From DATFWK01 sp035259345 (GTDB lineage Bacteria > Actinomycetota > Thermoleophilia > Miltoncostaeales > Miltoncostaeaceae): a DNA stretch of 17,216 bases. Below, piece by piece: positions 6,758 to 14,117 of this stretch. How positions within the stretch are numbered: the stretch's first letter is position 1; every line of letters starts with the position of its first letter. A model generated the notes under the pieces. It saw nothing but the letters and a program-made list of their open reading frames with translations, was not told the DNA's origin and ran no database searches. Both the position numbers and the translations under genes were made by a program. The stretch covers positions 1-17,216 of the forward strand of contig DATFWK010000137.1 of the NCBI GenBank assembly GCA_035259345.1. The letters run 5' to 3'.

Positions 6758-6776
6758 CGGCGGCATTCAGCCGCCG
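6758..6776. repeat. Short hairpin in the divergent intergenic region
   Basis: CGGCGGC, loop ATTCA, GCCGCCG: a 7-bp inverted repeat between the divergent genes starting at 6683 and 6824. Its role is unknown; it could be an operator or a leader structure. Confidence 0.35.
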
Positions 6777-6823
6777 GTCAGATTTCCCAGCACCCTCTTA
6801 GGTCCGGTACGAATGCTGTCTCC

Positions 6824-7534
6824 ATGTCGTCCGAGCGCGCCCAGCACCTCGCCGAGCGTGCAGCAGGTGGCCTGAGGGCCGCGGCGCGCCGCCGGACGGC
6901 GGCCGCCTCCACGGAGGGCGAGCGGGCAGAGGGCCGCCTCGGCGGAGCAGACGGCAACGAGCGCCTGACAAGCGCGCTCGGGCTCCTCCTGCTCGTGCTG
7001 CTCTCGGTCGAGGTGCTGACGACACTCGACCTGTCGTCGTTTCTGCCGTTGCACCTCTTCTTGGGGCTCCTGCTCCTGCCCGCGGTCTCGCTCAAGGTGG
7101 CCAGCGCGGGCTGGCGGGCCGGGCGGTACTACACGGGTAGCGAGGGATATCGGCGCAGGGGCGCGCCGGAGCTCGGCCTGCGGATGCTGGCGCCCGCGCT
7201 GGTCATCGCGACCGCCGTCCTCTTCGGCTCAGGGGTCGCCCTCGTCGTGACCGGCACCGGAGGTGGGACCGTGGGCACGGTCCACGTGGCCGCCTTCGTC
7301 GTCTGGTCCGTCTTCGTCGTCGGGCACATCGGGCTTCACCTGCCGCGGGCGCTCGCACGCGGCACCGCCGACTGGCGGCCGCGGGAGCGGCTGAGCGGCG
7401 TCGCCTGGCGGAGGGCCCTGATCGCCGGCGGGCTGGTCGCGGGCATTGCGCTCGCGCTCGGCACCTACTCGATCCAGAGCTCGTGGCGCTCACATCATCA
7501 CGGGCTCCCGGAGCGGCGCCCAGGTGGCCGATGA
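6824..7534 (+). CDS. Five-helix membrane protein, possibly cytochrome b561-like
   Basis: Product of 236 residues. An Arg/Ala-rich soluble N-terminus (1-48) precedes hydrophobic segments at about 49-68, 74-94, 120-143, 151-173 and 198-215. Histidines lie in or at the ends of helices 2 and 4 (H77, H154, H168, H172), an arrangement seen in di-haem cytochrome b/DUF4405-like membrane proteins, so haem binding and electron transfer are possible but not proven. The C-terminus has an HHH run (224-226), perhaps metal-binding. No Shine-Dalgarno precedes the ATG at 6824, so the true start could lie further in, for example closer to helix 1. Confidence 0.7.
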   Translation: MSSERAQHLAERAAGGLRAAARRRTAAASTEGERAEGRLGGADGNERLTSALGLLLLVLLSVEVLTTLDLSSFLPLHLFLGLLLLPAVSLKVASAGWRAGRYYTGSEGYRRRGAPELGLRMLAPALVIATAVLFGSGVALVVTGTGGGTVGTVHVAAFVVWSVFVVGHIGLHLPRALARGTADWRPRERLSGVAWRRALIAGGLVAGIALALGTYSIQSSWRSHHHGLPERRPGGR

Positions 7535-7582
7535 TCTCCGAGCCGGGGTCAGGTCTCAGCAGGGAACGACAGGAGGTGCGCC

Positions 7583-7942
7583 ATGCCGACCGGAGACAGC
7601 GCTCGAGTTGTCCGGGACGTCTTCGAAGCCTTCGCCGCGGGCGACCGCGCGACGGTCGAGCGGAGCTTCGCCGAGCGGTTCAGGTTCTCGAGCCCGCTCG
7701 ACGTCGGGCTCGACCGCGCCGGCTACTTCGAGCGCTGCTGGCCGGGCGCCGGAGCGGGCCAGCGCTTCGACCTCGTGCGGATGGTGGAGTCCGGCGCGGA
7801 GGTGATCGTCACCTACGAGCTGACCCACGGCGACGGCCGCCGCGGCCGCAACACCGAGGTCTTCACGTTCGACGGCGAGCGGATCTCAGAGGTGGAGGTC
7901 TACTTCGGCTGGGACCTGGAGGACGAGGCGCCGCCCGGGTGA
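7583..7942 (+). CDS. SnoaL/NTF2-like protein
   Basis: A 119-residue protein with the alpha-beta cone pattern of SnoaL-like proteins: an N-terminal helix (VVRDVFEAFAAGDRATVERS), the loop FRFSSPLD, then four strands ending in EVFTFDGERISEVEVYFGWD. Family members are small-molecule isomerases, hydrolases or binding proteins of unknown substrate. AGGAGG lies seven bases before the ATG. Its stop is 10 bases before the GTG of the winged-helix gene, so they probably form an operon. Confidence 0.87.
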   Translation: MPTGDSARVVRDVFEAFAAGDRATVERSFAERFRFSSPLDVGLDRAGYFERCWPGAGAGQRFDLVRMVESGAEVIVTYELTHGDGRRGRNTEVFTFDGERISEVEVYFGWDLEDEAPPG

Positions 7943-7952
7943 CGAGGCGATC

Positions 7953-9065
7953 GTGACGGACCCGCGGCTCGCGATCGCCGCACGGCGGCTCTCAAATCAG
8001 CGGCTCACCGGGCCGCCGCTCGCCGGTGCGGCCGCTGTCGTCCGCCACCTCGGCGCCGTCCAGGCACAGGAGTACCCGGTCGCGCGCTGGTCGCTCGGCC
8101 TGCGGGCGGAGGGCCTCACCGAGGCCGCCGTCGACGCGGCGCTCGCGGACGGCAGCGTCATCCGGACGCACGTCATGCGCGACACGTGGCACCTCGTGGC
8201 CCGCGAGGACCTCCGGTGGATCGTCGAGCTGACGCGGCCCCGGATCCGAGCCAGGAACGAGGTGATGCACCGGCGGCTGGGGCTCGAGCCGGCGCTCCTC
8301 GCCCGTGCCGAGGCCATCCTGGTGGCGGCGCTCACCGAGCGCGGCCCGCTCACGCGCAAGGAGCTCGGCACGGTCCTCGCCGACCACGGCATCGAGGCCG
8401 AGGGCCCGCGCCTCGCGTACGTGCTCATGCACGCGGAGCTCGAGCTCGTCGTCTGCAGCGGCGCGATGGCCGGCAAGCAGCACACGTACGCGCTGGTCGA
8501 CCACCGCGCGGGGCGCACGCCGACGCTCGAGCGTGACGAGGCGCTCGCCGAGCTCGCCCGGCGCTACCTGGCGAGCCACGGCCCGGCCACGCCGCGCGAC
8601 CTCGCCTGGTGGGCTAGCCTCACCGCCGCCGACGCGCGGCGGGCGGTCGACCTGCTCGGCGCGGAGCTCGTTCGGACCGAGGCCGGCGGGCGCGCCTACT
8701 GGGAGGCGGCCTCGTCGCCGGAACCGGCGCCGCCGCTGCCAAGGGCGCACCTGCTCCAGGGGTACGACGAGTACGTCATCTCCTACTCGGAGAGCCGGGA
8801 CGTGACCGACGTCGACGGGCTCGCCCGCGCGACGCCGTGGGGCGGCCCCATGTTCACCCACGCGCTCGCGATCGACGGCCAGGTGGTCGGGCACTGGCGG
8901 CGGCGACTGGCGGCCACGGCGATGACCGTCGACCTCCAGCTGGCGCGGTCCCTCGACCGGGGAGAGCGTGCGGCGCTCGCCGAGGCCGTCGAGCGGTACG
9001 GGGAGTTCGTCGGGCTTCCCGTCCGCGTTGCCGAGCCGGCGGCGGAGGACGTCGCGACGTCCTAG
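7953..9065 (+). CDS. Winged-helix DNA-binding protein, AlkZ/YcaQ-like (HTH_42)
   Basis: Length 370 residues. The N-terminus LSNQRLTGPP, then HLGAVQAQEYPVARWSLGLR (32-51), is typical of the HTH_42 superfamily; the QAQ at 37-39 corresponds to the catalytic QxQ/QxD motif of AlkZ and YcaQ DNA glycosylases, which unhook interstrand crosslinks. THVMRDTWHLVAREDLRW (72-89) and HLLQGYDEYVISYSESRD (about 266-283) are further family marks. Many actinobacterial paralogues have no proven activity, so a glycosylase role is an inference. The GTG start at 7953 is close behind the SnoaL-like gene and lacks a strong ribosome site, consistent with translational coupling. Confidence 0.85.
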   Translation: MTDPRLAIAARRLSNQRLTGPPLAGAAAVVRHLGAVQAQEYPVARWSLGLRAEGLTEAAVDAALADGSVIRTHVMRDTWHLVAREDLRWIVELTRPRIRARNEVMHRRLGLEPALLARAEAILVAALTERGPLTRKELGTVLADHGIEAEGPRLAYVLMHAELELVVCSGAMAGKQHTYALVDHRAGRTPTLERDEALAELARRYLASHGPATPRDLAWWASLTAADARRAVDLLGAELVRTEAGGRAYWEAASSPEPAPPLPRAHLLQGYDEYVISYSESRDVTDVDGLARATPWGGPMFTHALAIDGQVVGHWRRRLAATAMTVDLQLARSLDRGERAALAEAVERYGEFVGLPVRVAEPAAEDVATS

Positions 9066-9078
9066 CGGCCCGGGCCGC

Positions 9079-9495
9079 TCACGCGCCGCGCCGCGGCACC
9101 TCCTGGAGGACCCAGGTGTTGCCGTCCGGATCGCTGAAGTGGGCGAAGGACTCGTAGTCGCGATGCTCCGGGTCTGCCCCTGGCTGCCATCCCGTGGGCC
9201 CCATGTGCCGGATCTCGCTCACGTCCACGCCGCGTCCGACGAGCTCGTCGCGCGCCGCCTCGATGTCCACGACCACGAGATGGGTCCCTCGAGAGGAGCC
9301 CGGCTCCGCGTCCGTCACGCCGATCCCGACGGTGATCGAGCACGCCGATCCCGGCGGCGTCATCTGGACGACACGGAATTGATCGTTCGGATGGTGGTCG
9401 ACGTCGAGGCGGAAGCCGCACCGCTCGACGTAGAACTCCTTCGCCCGGTCGACGTCCGCGACCGGGAGCATGACGAGCTCCAGCTTGAACTCCAC
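9079..9495 (-). CDS. VOC-superfamily (glyoxalase-like) protein
   Basis: A 138-residue protein with two beta-alpha-beta-beta-beta modules. Module 1 runs from FKLELVMLPVADVDRAKEFY to GSACSITVG; module 2 from GTHLVVVDIEAARDELVGRG to FSDPDGNTWVLQEV, the typical end of a glyoxalase/bleomycin-resistance fold. The GTG at 9495 is used because GGAGG lies six bases upstream and the protein then starts at the first strand. The substrate is unknown. It lies 35 bases downstream of the DUF899 gene on the same strand and is probably cotranscribed. Confidence 0.87.
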   Translation of the reverse strand: MEFKLELVMLPVADVDRAKEFYVERCGFRLDVDHHPNDQFRVVQMTPPGSACSITVGIGVTDAEPGSSRGTHLVVVDIEAARDELVGRGVDVSEIRHMGPTGWQPGADPEHRDYESFAHFSDPDGNTWVLQEVPRRGA

Positions 9496-9530
9496 GTCGG
9501 ACCTCCGCCTCGGCCGTTCCCCCAGGACGA

Positions 9531-10289
9531 TCAGTACTCGTCGCGCCGCCGGAACCAGGGCCCTGTCTCGTTGCGGCCCATGGGCGCCCGGTCCAGCCAC
9601 TGGTACATGCCCCACATTGCGTCCAGGCCGCGCGCGTACGCGGAATAGGTGTGGTAGACGACCCCATCCTGCCGCGCGAAGGCGCTCATGCCGGGACTCT
9701 CGCGCGTGTACGTCGCCGCGTCGGTCCCGGTCATGGCCGCGACCTCGGCGACGGGGCCGCCGGCGCCGGGCTCGAGGAGCGGCCGCACGTCCCAGGTCCG
9801 GTAGTTGTACTCGACGCTCCCGGTGCGCTGCTCGTCCTCGGTCACCGAGACCTGGAAGTCGTAGTTGAAGTCGCCGCCGAACGACGAGGCCCACGGGAAG
9901 GTCCATCCCATCCGGCGCTTGTACGCCTGGAGCTGGGCGAGGGGGGCGAGCGAGATGGCCGTCATCGCCACGTCGTGGTTCTCGAGGTGCACGACGAAGC
10001 CGTTGAAGCCGTCGGCGATGGTGGAGCAGACCGGGCATCCGCCCGTGTACTCCGGCCCGAACATGAAGTGGTAGACGAGCAGTTGCGAGCGGCCCCGGAA
10101 GAGGTCGGCCAGCGAGGCGCTGCCCTCGTCGGTCTCGAAGCGGTAGTCCTTCTCGATCCGGACCCACGGCAGCTCACGGCGCTGCCGCGCCACCTCGTCG
10201 CTCTGGCGGGTCAGCTCCTTCTCGGCCTGGAGCAACCGGAGCCTGGCGTCGAGCCACTCCTCAGGGGTCCCCGTCGTGTGATGGGTCAT
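9531..10289 (-). CDS. DUF899 family thioredoxin-like protein
   Basis: Length 252 residues. The N-terminal helical part contains KELTRQSDEVARQRRELPWV, a family hallmark, followed by a thioredoxin-like core: LADLFRGRSQLLVYHFMFGP, then GGCPVCST (83-90) with C85 and C88 as a CxxC pair, and GFNGFVVHLENHDV. The end (RRRDEY) is typical. DUF899 proteins have no settled function; a redox role is inferred from the CPVC motif. GGGAGG lies six bases before the ATG. The VOC gene follows directly. The TAGG-N4-CCTA dyad at 10313-10324 lies in its upstream region. Confidence 0.92.
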   Translation of the reverse strand: MTHHTTGTPEEWLDARLRLLQAEKELTRQSDEVARQRRELPWVRIEKDYRFETDEGSASLADLFRGRSQLLVYHFMFGPEYTGGCPVCSTIADGFNGFVVHLENHDVAMTAISLAPLAQLQAYKRRMGWTFPWASSFGGDFNYDFQVSVTEDEQRTGSVEYNYRTWDVRPLLEPGAGGPVAEVAAMTGTDAATYTRESPGMSAFARQDGVVYHTYSAYARGLDAMWGMYQWLDRAPMGRNETGPWFRRRDEY

Positions 10290-10312
10290 CGCCTGCCTCC
10301 CGCTTCGAACAG

Positions 10313-10324
10313 ATAGGACAACCT
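10313..10324. promoter_or_regulatory. Small dyad upstream of the DUF899 gene
   Basis: TAGG-ACAA-CCTA, a 4-bp inverted repeat about 24 bases before the DUF899 start codon. It could be an operator; no matching second copy was seen in the window. Confidence 0.3.
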
Positions 10325-10420
10325 ACTGCCGGCCGGACCGCCGATGACCGGTCGGCCGTCGCCGGGCGCGCCGCCCACGACAGCGAGAAGTGACCCGGGC
10401 CGCGCAGCCCGCGATTCGGC

Positions 10421-10963
10421 ATGATCGCGCGGGTGAGCGCCGCGCCGACGCCCTCCCTCGAGCCGCTCGACGAGGCCGTCGATCATGTCCGGGGCGCGTC
10501 CGCCGGCCGGTTGATCCTGGAGTACGGCGACTACGAGTGCCCGTACTCGCGCAGGGCGTACCGGGAGATCGAGCGGCTCGAGGCCCGGCTCGACGGCAGC
10601 ATCCGCTTCGCGTTCCGCCACTTCCCGCTCGTCGACATCCACCCACACGCGCTCGCGGCCTCCGCGGCGGCCGAGGCGGCCGCGATGCAGGGCCGCTTCT
10701 GGGAGATGCACGACGTGCTCTTCCACCGCCAGCGGGCGCTCGAGGACGACGACCTGCGGGCATACGCCGCCCAGCTTGGCCTGGACGTCGCGCGGTTCGA
10801 CGCCGACCGGGCGAGCGCCGGCGCGCTCGAGCGCATCCGGCGGGACGTGGCGAGCGGCGCGGGAACGGGCGAGGTGCTGGGGACGCCGACGCTGTTCATC
10901 GATGGGGCCGTCCACCGGGGCGGGTACGAGGCGGCGACCCTCATGGAGGCGCTTACCGCCTGA
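10421..10963 (+). CDS. DsbA-like thioredoxin-fold protein with CPYS active site
   Basis: A 180-residue protein with the DsbA/Thioredoxin_4 fold. The first strand and active site read LILEYGDYECPYSRRAY (31-47); the motif is C40-P-Y-S43, so the resolving cysteine is replaced by serine. The helical insert (about 75-130) follows, and GTPTLFIDG (154-162) carries the cis-proline. No signal peptide is visible, so it is probably cytosolic. With one cysteine it cannot form the usual disulfide and may act as a reductase or glutaredoxin-like or mycothiol-dependent enzyme (inference). No ribosome site precedes the ATG at 10421; the GTG at 10433 is an alternative. Confidence 0.83.
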   Translation: MIARVSAAPTPSLEPLDEAVDHVRGASAGRLILEYGDYECPYSRRAYREIERLEARLDGSIRFAFRHFPLVDIHPHALAASAAAEAAAMQGRFWEMHDVLFHRQRALEDDDLRAYAAQLGLDVARFDADRASAGALERIRRDVASGAGTGEVLGTPTLFIDGAVHRGGYEAATLMEALTA

Positions 10964-10977
10964 GCGCTCCCAGCGGC

Positions 10978-10995
10978 GGCCGCCGGTAGGCGGCC
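10978..10995. terminator. Hairpin between convergent genes
   Basis: GGCCGCC, loop GGTA, GGCGGCC: a 7-bp GC stem between the stops at 10963 (plus) and 11006 (minus). It has no T-tract; it could be a weak bidirectional terminator. Confidence 0.45.
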
Positions 10996-11005
10996 CGGGG
11001 TGGCC

Positions 11006-11356
11006 TCATCCTCTCGCGTCCCGCTCCCGGACAGCAGCCTCGGCGAGGCGCTTGATGCGAGCCAGCCGGCGGTCCCAGGCCTCGGCGAGGTCGCTCAGGG
11101 ACCTCGTCACGCGGTCGAGCCGCTCGGTGTTCACCCGGTAGAGCAGCTCCCGGCCGCTGCGGCGCGCCTCGACGAGGCCGGCGCGATCGAGGACCGCCAG
11201 GTGCTTGCTGACCGCCTGCCGGGTGACCGGCAGGCTCTCGGCGAGGGCGGTTGCCGTCGCCTCCCCCCGGTCGAGCAGCAGGTCGAGCATCTGCCGCCGG
11301 GTCGGCTCGGTGACCGCCGCCACCAGCGCCGCGGTGTCCGGTTCCGCTCCCGGCAT
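11006..11356 (-). CDS. ArsR-family winged-helix regulator
   Basis: Product of 116 residues. The winged helix includes TEPTRRQMLDLLLDRGEATA, the recognition helix in LPVTRQAVSKHLAVLDRAGL (about 42-61) and the wing ARRSGRELLYRVN. No metal-binding cysteine motif is present, so it is not a metal sensor of the ELCVCDL type. Its ATG shares one base with the TGA of the SRPBCC gene (TGATG), indicating translational coupling. ArsR proteins paired with an AHSA1/SRPBCC protein are a common bacterial arrangement. The two GCAACC-type dyads in the promoter region are likely its operators. Confidence 0.9.
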   Translation of the reverse strand: MPGAEPDTAALVAAVTEPTRRQMLDLLLDRGEATATALAESLPVTRQAVSKHLAVLDRAGLVEARRSGRELLYRVNTERLDRVTRSLSDLAEAWDRRLARIKRLAEAAVRERDARG

Positions 11357-11814
11357 CAGCCCGCGACCGCGCGCGCGTGGTCGCGGAGGCGCTCGAGGAT
11401 CGCGGTCCAGCCGCCTGAGTGGTCGTCGAAGTAGGCCGTCCTGTCCTCGTCCGGGCGCTCCAGCGAGTCGATTCCGCTCTCGACGAGCCGCAGCCGCGTC
11501 GACTCGCCGCGCGCCTCGAGCGTGAACTCGACGAGCGGGGCGTTCGTCGCATCCGGCTCGGCGCCGTCCGGATGGTTCCAGCGAAACGAGAAGTACCGCG
11601 GCGGCTCGACCCGCTCGACGCGCATGTTCACCGTGATCTCCTGCTGGGTGGTCTTGTCCCGGAAGACCATGCGGCCGTCGCCACCGGGGCGGACGTCGAG
11701 GTCGACGGCGTCGGTGGCCCAGACGGCGATGTGCCCCGGTTCCGTGACCACGGCCCAGACGACCTCGATCGGCGCCTCGATCTCGATCTCACGCTCGATG
11801 CGGTCGCTCGCCAT
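11356..11814 (-). CDS. SRPBCC (AHSA1-like) domain protein
   Basis: A 152-residue single-domain protein of the START/AHSA1 helix-grip fold: IEREIEIEAPIEVVWAVVTE at the start, the W-containing segment GHIAVWATDAV, then RYFSFRWNHP, VEFTLEARGESTRLRLVESG and the final helix (GGWTAILERLRDHARAVAG). The family binds hydrophobic ligands; the substrate is unknown. The ATG at 11814 is preferred to an upstream in-frame start because GAGGAGG precedes it. It forms a two-gene unit with the overlapping arsR gene and is divergent from the MFS exporter. Confidence 0.88.
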   Translation of the reverse strand: MASDRIEREIEIEAPIEVVWAVVTEPGHIAVWATDAVDLDVRPGGDGRMVFRDKTTQQEITVNMRVERVEPPRYFSFRWNHPDGAEPDATNAPLVEFTLEARGESTRLRLVESGIDSLERPDEDRTAYFDDHSGGWTAILERLRDHARAVAG

Positions 11815-11831
11815 CTCGCCCTCCTCGATTT

Positions 11832-11846
11832 GCAACCAATGGTTGC
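11832..11846. promoter_or_regulatory. ArsR operator, copy 1
   Basis: GCAACCA-A-TGGTTGC is a perfect 7-bp dyad about 20 bases upstream of the SRPBCC start codon. It shares the GCAACC/GGTTGC arms with the site at 11867-11881; the centres are 35 bases apart. Confidence 0.65.
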
Positions 11847-11866
11847 GCTATGGTAGCACCAGTGAC

Positions 11867-11881
11867 GCAACCGGTGGTTGC
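11867..11881. promoter_or_regulatory. ArsR operator, copy 2
   Basis: GCAACC-GGT-GGTTGC is a second dyad with the same arms, on the MFS side of the shared intergenic region, about 30 bases before the MFS start codon. Binding of both sites would allow coordinate control of the two divergent units. Confidence 0.65.
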
Positions 11882-11910
11882 ACATTACCCCACCGTCCCA
11901 CGGAGGTCCG

Positions 11911-13353
11911 ATGAGCGTCCCAGCAGCACCCGTCCCTCGTCATGCAACCGCCGGACCACCTCGCCTCCGCTGGGTGCTGGTGCTGACCGCATCGGCCTTC
12001 TTCATGACCGCGCTCGACGCGCTGGTGGTCGCCAACGCCCTGCCCCAGATCGAGGCGTCGCTCCACATGGGCTTCGCCGGGCTTCAGTGGACGGTCAACG
12101 CCTACAACATCGCACTCGCCGCAGGGATCATCTGCGGCGCGACGCTCGGCGACCGCTTCGGGCGCCGCAGGATGTTCGTCGTCGGCCTGCTGGTGTTCAC
12201 CGCCGCCTCTGCCGGGTGCGCGCTCGCTCCGTCCGCGGCCCTGCTGATCGGCGCGCGGACGGTCCAGGGGCTCGGCGGTGCGATGGTCATCCCCATCAGC
12301 CTGACGATCCTCACCGAGGCCTTCCCGGTCGAGCGGCGGGCGGCGGTCATCGGCGCGTACGGGGGCCTCGCCGGGATCGCCGTGGCGCTGGGCCCGATCC
12401 TGGGCGGCCTGATCAGCGAAGGCATCGACTGGCACTGGATCTTCTGGGTCAACGTCCCGATCGGCCTGACCGCGGCCCTCTTGTCCGCGCGGCTGCTGCC
12501 CGAGACCTTCGGCGCGTCCGGCCGGATCGACGTTCCGGGCGTCGCGCTCGTCACGGCCGGCGTCGTCGGCGTCGTCTGGGCCCTCGTCCGGGCCGACGCC
12601 TCCGGCTGGGACAGCCCGGAGATCCTCGCGATGCTCGTGCTGGGCATCGTCGCGCTCGCGGCGTTCGTGCTCTGGGAGCGGTGGGCGCGCGAGCCGATGA
12701 TGCCGCTCCGGCTCCTCGGTGTGCGGTCGTTCGCCGCCGGCAACGCGGCGGCCTTCATGTCCTGGGCGGCCATCAACGTCGCCGCCTTCCTTGCGACGCA
12801 GTACTTCCAGTTCGCGCTCGGCTACTCGCCCGTCGAGACCGGCATCCGCCTCCTGCCCTTCTTCGCGACGCCGCTGGTCGTGGCCCCGATCGCCGGCGCG
12901 GTGTCGCAGCGCGTCGGGCTGCGGCCGGTGATCGTGCTCGGGCTCGCGCTGCTCGCCGCGGGAATCGCCGGGGTGGCGCTCGAGGCCTCAACCCGCCCGA
13001 GCTACCCCGCCATCGTGATCGGTCTCGCCGTTGCGGGCGTCGGCATCTCCATGAGCCTCCCCACCGTGCCGACAGCCGTCCTCGACGCCGTGAGCCCGGA
13101 GGAGATGGGGACCGCCTCCGGCGTGAACAACATGCTCCAGCGCTTCGGCGGCGTCTTCGGCATCGCCGTGGGCACCGCGGTGTTCGGCGCCCGCGGCGGG
13201 CTCGGCACGCCGGCGTCCTTCACTGACGGCTTCCGTCCCGCCCTGGGGGTCGCGGCCGCACTGGCGGTCTGCGGGGCGCTCGCCGCCCTGGCGCTCCCCG
13301 GCCGTGCCCGGGCCGAGGCCCCGGCGGGCATACTCGTCGGGGAGCCGCGATGA
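11911..13353 (+). CDS. MFS exporter, DHA2 (QacA/EmrB-like) family
   Basis: A 480-residue integral membrane protein with about 14 predicted helices. Helix 1 carries ASAFFMTALDALVVANALPQ, the DHA2 motif with an acidic residue in the membrane; the cytoplasmic motif A is GDRFGRRR, after helix 2; the motif C-like glycine/proline-rich helix is GGLAGIAVALGPILGGL; WHWIFWVNVPIG follows. Such proton-driven antiporters expel drugs and other amphiphiles. GGAGG (11902-11906) precedes the ATG at 11911, better than the TTG 33 bases upstream. The stop overlaps the start of the VOC gene by 4 bases (ATGA). Two ArsR-type operators lie upstream, so this exporter and the VOC protein may be induced together with the ArsR/SRPBCC unit. 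Confidence 0.93.
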   Translation: MSVPAAPVPRHATAGPPRLRWVLVLTASAFFMTALDALVVANALPQIEASLHMGFAGLQWTVNAYNIALAAGIICGATLGDRFGRRRMFVVGLLVFTAASAGCALAPSAALLIGARTVQGLGGAMVIPISLTILTEAFPVERRAAVIGAYGGLAGIAVALGPILGGLISEGIDWHWIFWVNVPIGLTAALLSARLLPETFGASGRIDVPGVALVTAGVVGVVWALVRADASGWDSPEILAMLVLGIVALAAFVLWERWAREPMMPLRLLGVRSFAAGNAAAFMSWAAINVAAFLATQYFQFALGYSPVETGIRLLPFFATPLVVAPIAGAVSQRVGLRPVIVLGLALLAAGIAGVALEASTRPSYPAIVIGLAVAGVGISMSLPTVPTAVLDAVSPEEMGTASGVNNMLQRFGGVFGIAVGTAVFGARGGLGTPASFTDGFRPALGVAAALAVCGALAALALPGRARAEAPAGILVGEPR

Positions 13354-13739
13354 CGAGCATTCAGCCCGAGCTGTGGGTGGAGCGACCCCGCGACGCCGTG
13401 GCCTTCTACCAGGCGGCGTTCGGGGCGGTCGTCCTGCACCTCGTGGGCGACGGCGACGAGATCGTCGCCCAGCTCGCCGTGGGAGGGGCGGCGTTCTGGG
13501 TCGCCGGAGCGGCCGCCGACATGGGCCGGCTGAGCCCCCTGGGCGCCCACGGAGCGACCGGCCGGACCCTGCTCGTGACCGACGACCCGGACGAGGTCGT
13601 CCGGCGTGCCGTCGCGGCGGGCGCGACCGTCACCTCGGCAGTCGCCGCGGAGCACGGCTGGCGACTCGGGCGGATCGTCGACCCATTCGGCCACGAGTGG
13701 GAGGTCGGCGTGCCGCTGGGCCCGTGGCCGCCGCCATGA
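13350..13739 (+). CDS. VOC-superfamily protein (PhnB/glyoxalase-like)
   Basis: Length 129 residues. Modules: ELWVERPRDAVAFYQAAFGA with a strand AQLAVGGAAFWVAG, then TLLVTDDPDEVVRRAVAAGA and the closing RIVDPFGHEWEVG, typical of PhnB-like glyoxalase/bleomycin-resistance proteins. Its start overlaps the MFS stop by 4 bases, so translation is coupled; a small-molecule resistance or modification role alongside the exporter is plausible but inferred. The stop at 13739 is only 5 bases from the 3' end of the convergent tRNA array, with no hairpin terminator between them. Confidence 0.87.
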   Translation: MTSIQPELWVERPRDAVAFYQAAFGAVVLHLVGDGDEIVAQLAVGGAAFWVAGAAADMGRLSPLGAHGATGRTLLVTDDPDEVVRRAVAAGATVTSAVAAEHGWRLGRIVDPFGHEWEVGVPLGPWPPP

Positions 13740-13744
13740 GAGAG

Positions 13745-13816
13745 AGCCCCCGAGAGGATTCGAACCTCTGCGCCGCGGGGTCGAAGCCCGCCGCTCTTCC
13801 GCTGAGCTACGGAGGC
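13745..13816 (-). tRNA. tRNA-Arg (anticodon TCG)
   Basis: Full cloverleaf on the minus strand: acceptor GCCTCCG/CGGGGGC (one G-T pair), D-stem GCTC/GAGC, anticodon stem GCGGG/CCCGC with loop CTTCGAC, T-stem AGAGG/CCTCT with loop TTCGAAT. The discriminator is T, unusual for Arg; CCA is not encoded. TCG is not needed where an ACG (inosine) tRNA-Arg serves this box. Last gene of the array. Confidence 0.85.
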
Positions 13817-13820
13817 AAGG

Positions 13821-13905
13821 TACGGATGGAGGGAGTCGAACCCCCATGGCCGTGCGGGCCGCCGGCGTCTGAGGCCGGTGCGTCTTCCGGTTTCGCCACA
13901 TCCGC
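13821..13905 (-). tRNA. tRNA-Leu (anticodon CAG)
   Basis: 85 nt with a long variable arm, as expected for Leu. Acceptor GCGGATG/CATCCGT (first pair G-T), anticodon stem CCGGC/GCCGG with loop CTCAGAC, T-loop TTCGACT. A73 matches Leu identity. It is followed by CCT, one base different from CCA. The 5' end directly abuts the base of a 17-bp hairpin (13906-13950). Confidence 0.88.
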
Positions 13906-13950
13906 ACGATGAGCCGCAGGCCCGGTGACGTGAGGCCTGCGGCTCGTCGT
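13906..13950. terminator. Long hairpin between the small ORF and tRNA-Leu
   Basis: Arms 13906-13922 and 13934-13950 pair over 17 positions (12 perfect GC-rich pairs GAGCCGCAGGCC at the top and four more after one G-T), around an 11-base loop. On the minus strand it starts one base after the stop of the 47-codon ORF and ends where tRNA-Leu begins. Without a T-tract it may be a processing or stability element rather than a terminator. Confidence 0.65.
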
Positions 13951-13951
13951 C

Positions 13952-14095
13952 CTACGCGGCGGGCCGCGTGGGCCGCCGCTCGGATCGCGCCGACTCGAGG
14001 CGTGCGATGCGGCGCACGTCGAGCGCGACGACCCTGGCCGGGCGTGGACCCCTGTCGGGAGACACGGCGACCCGGGCGAGACGCAGGTGATGCAT
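13952..14095 (-). CDS. Candidate 47-residue basic small protein inside the tRNA array
   Basis: ATG at 14095 to TAG at 13952. AGGAG (14102-14106) sits exactly six bases before the ATG, as good as any site in the window and similar to that of the 257-residue gene (AGGAGCA in both). The product is very basic: 12 Arg, 2 His, almost no aromatic residues (N-terminus MHHLRLARVAVSPDRGPRPA). No family is recognised. The ORF fills most of the 278-base gap between tRNA-Gly and tRNA-Leu and ends at a hairpin. It could be a short RNA-binding protein, a leader peptide or non-coding. Because arginine-rich frames are common in GC-rich DNA, coding status is uncertain, but the ribosome site is specific. Confidence 0.45.
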   Translation of the reverse strand: MHHLRLARVAVSPDRGPRPARVVALDVRRIARLESARSERRPTRPAA

Positions 14096-14117
14096 CCCGT
14101 GCTCCTCTCTGTCGAAG

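Noticed and set aside
8838..8852. GTGGGGCGGCCCCAT, resembling the twin activator palindromes
   Set aside because: It lies inside the AlkZ-like coding sequence, lacks the GTT centre and correct arm spacing, and has no nearby promoter.
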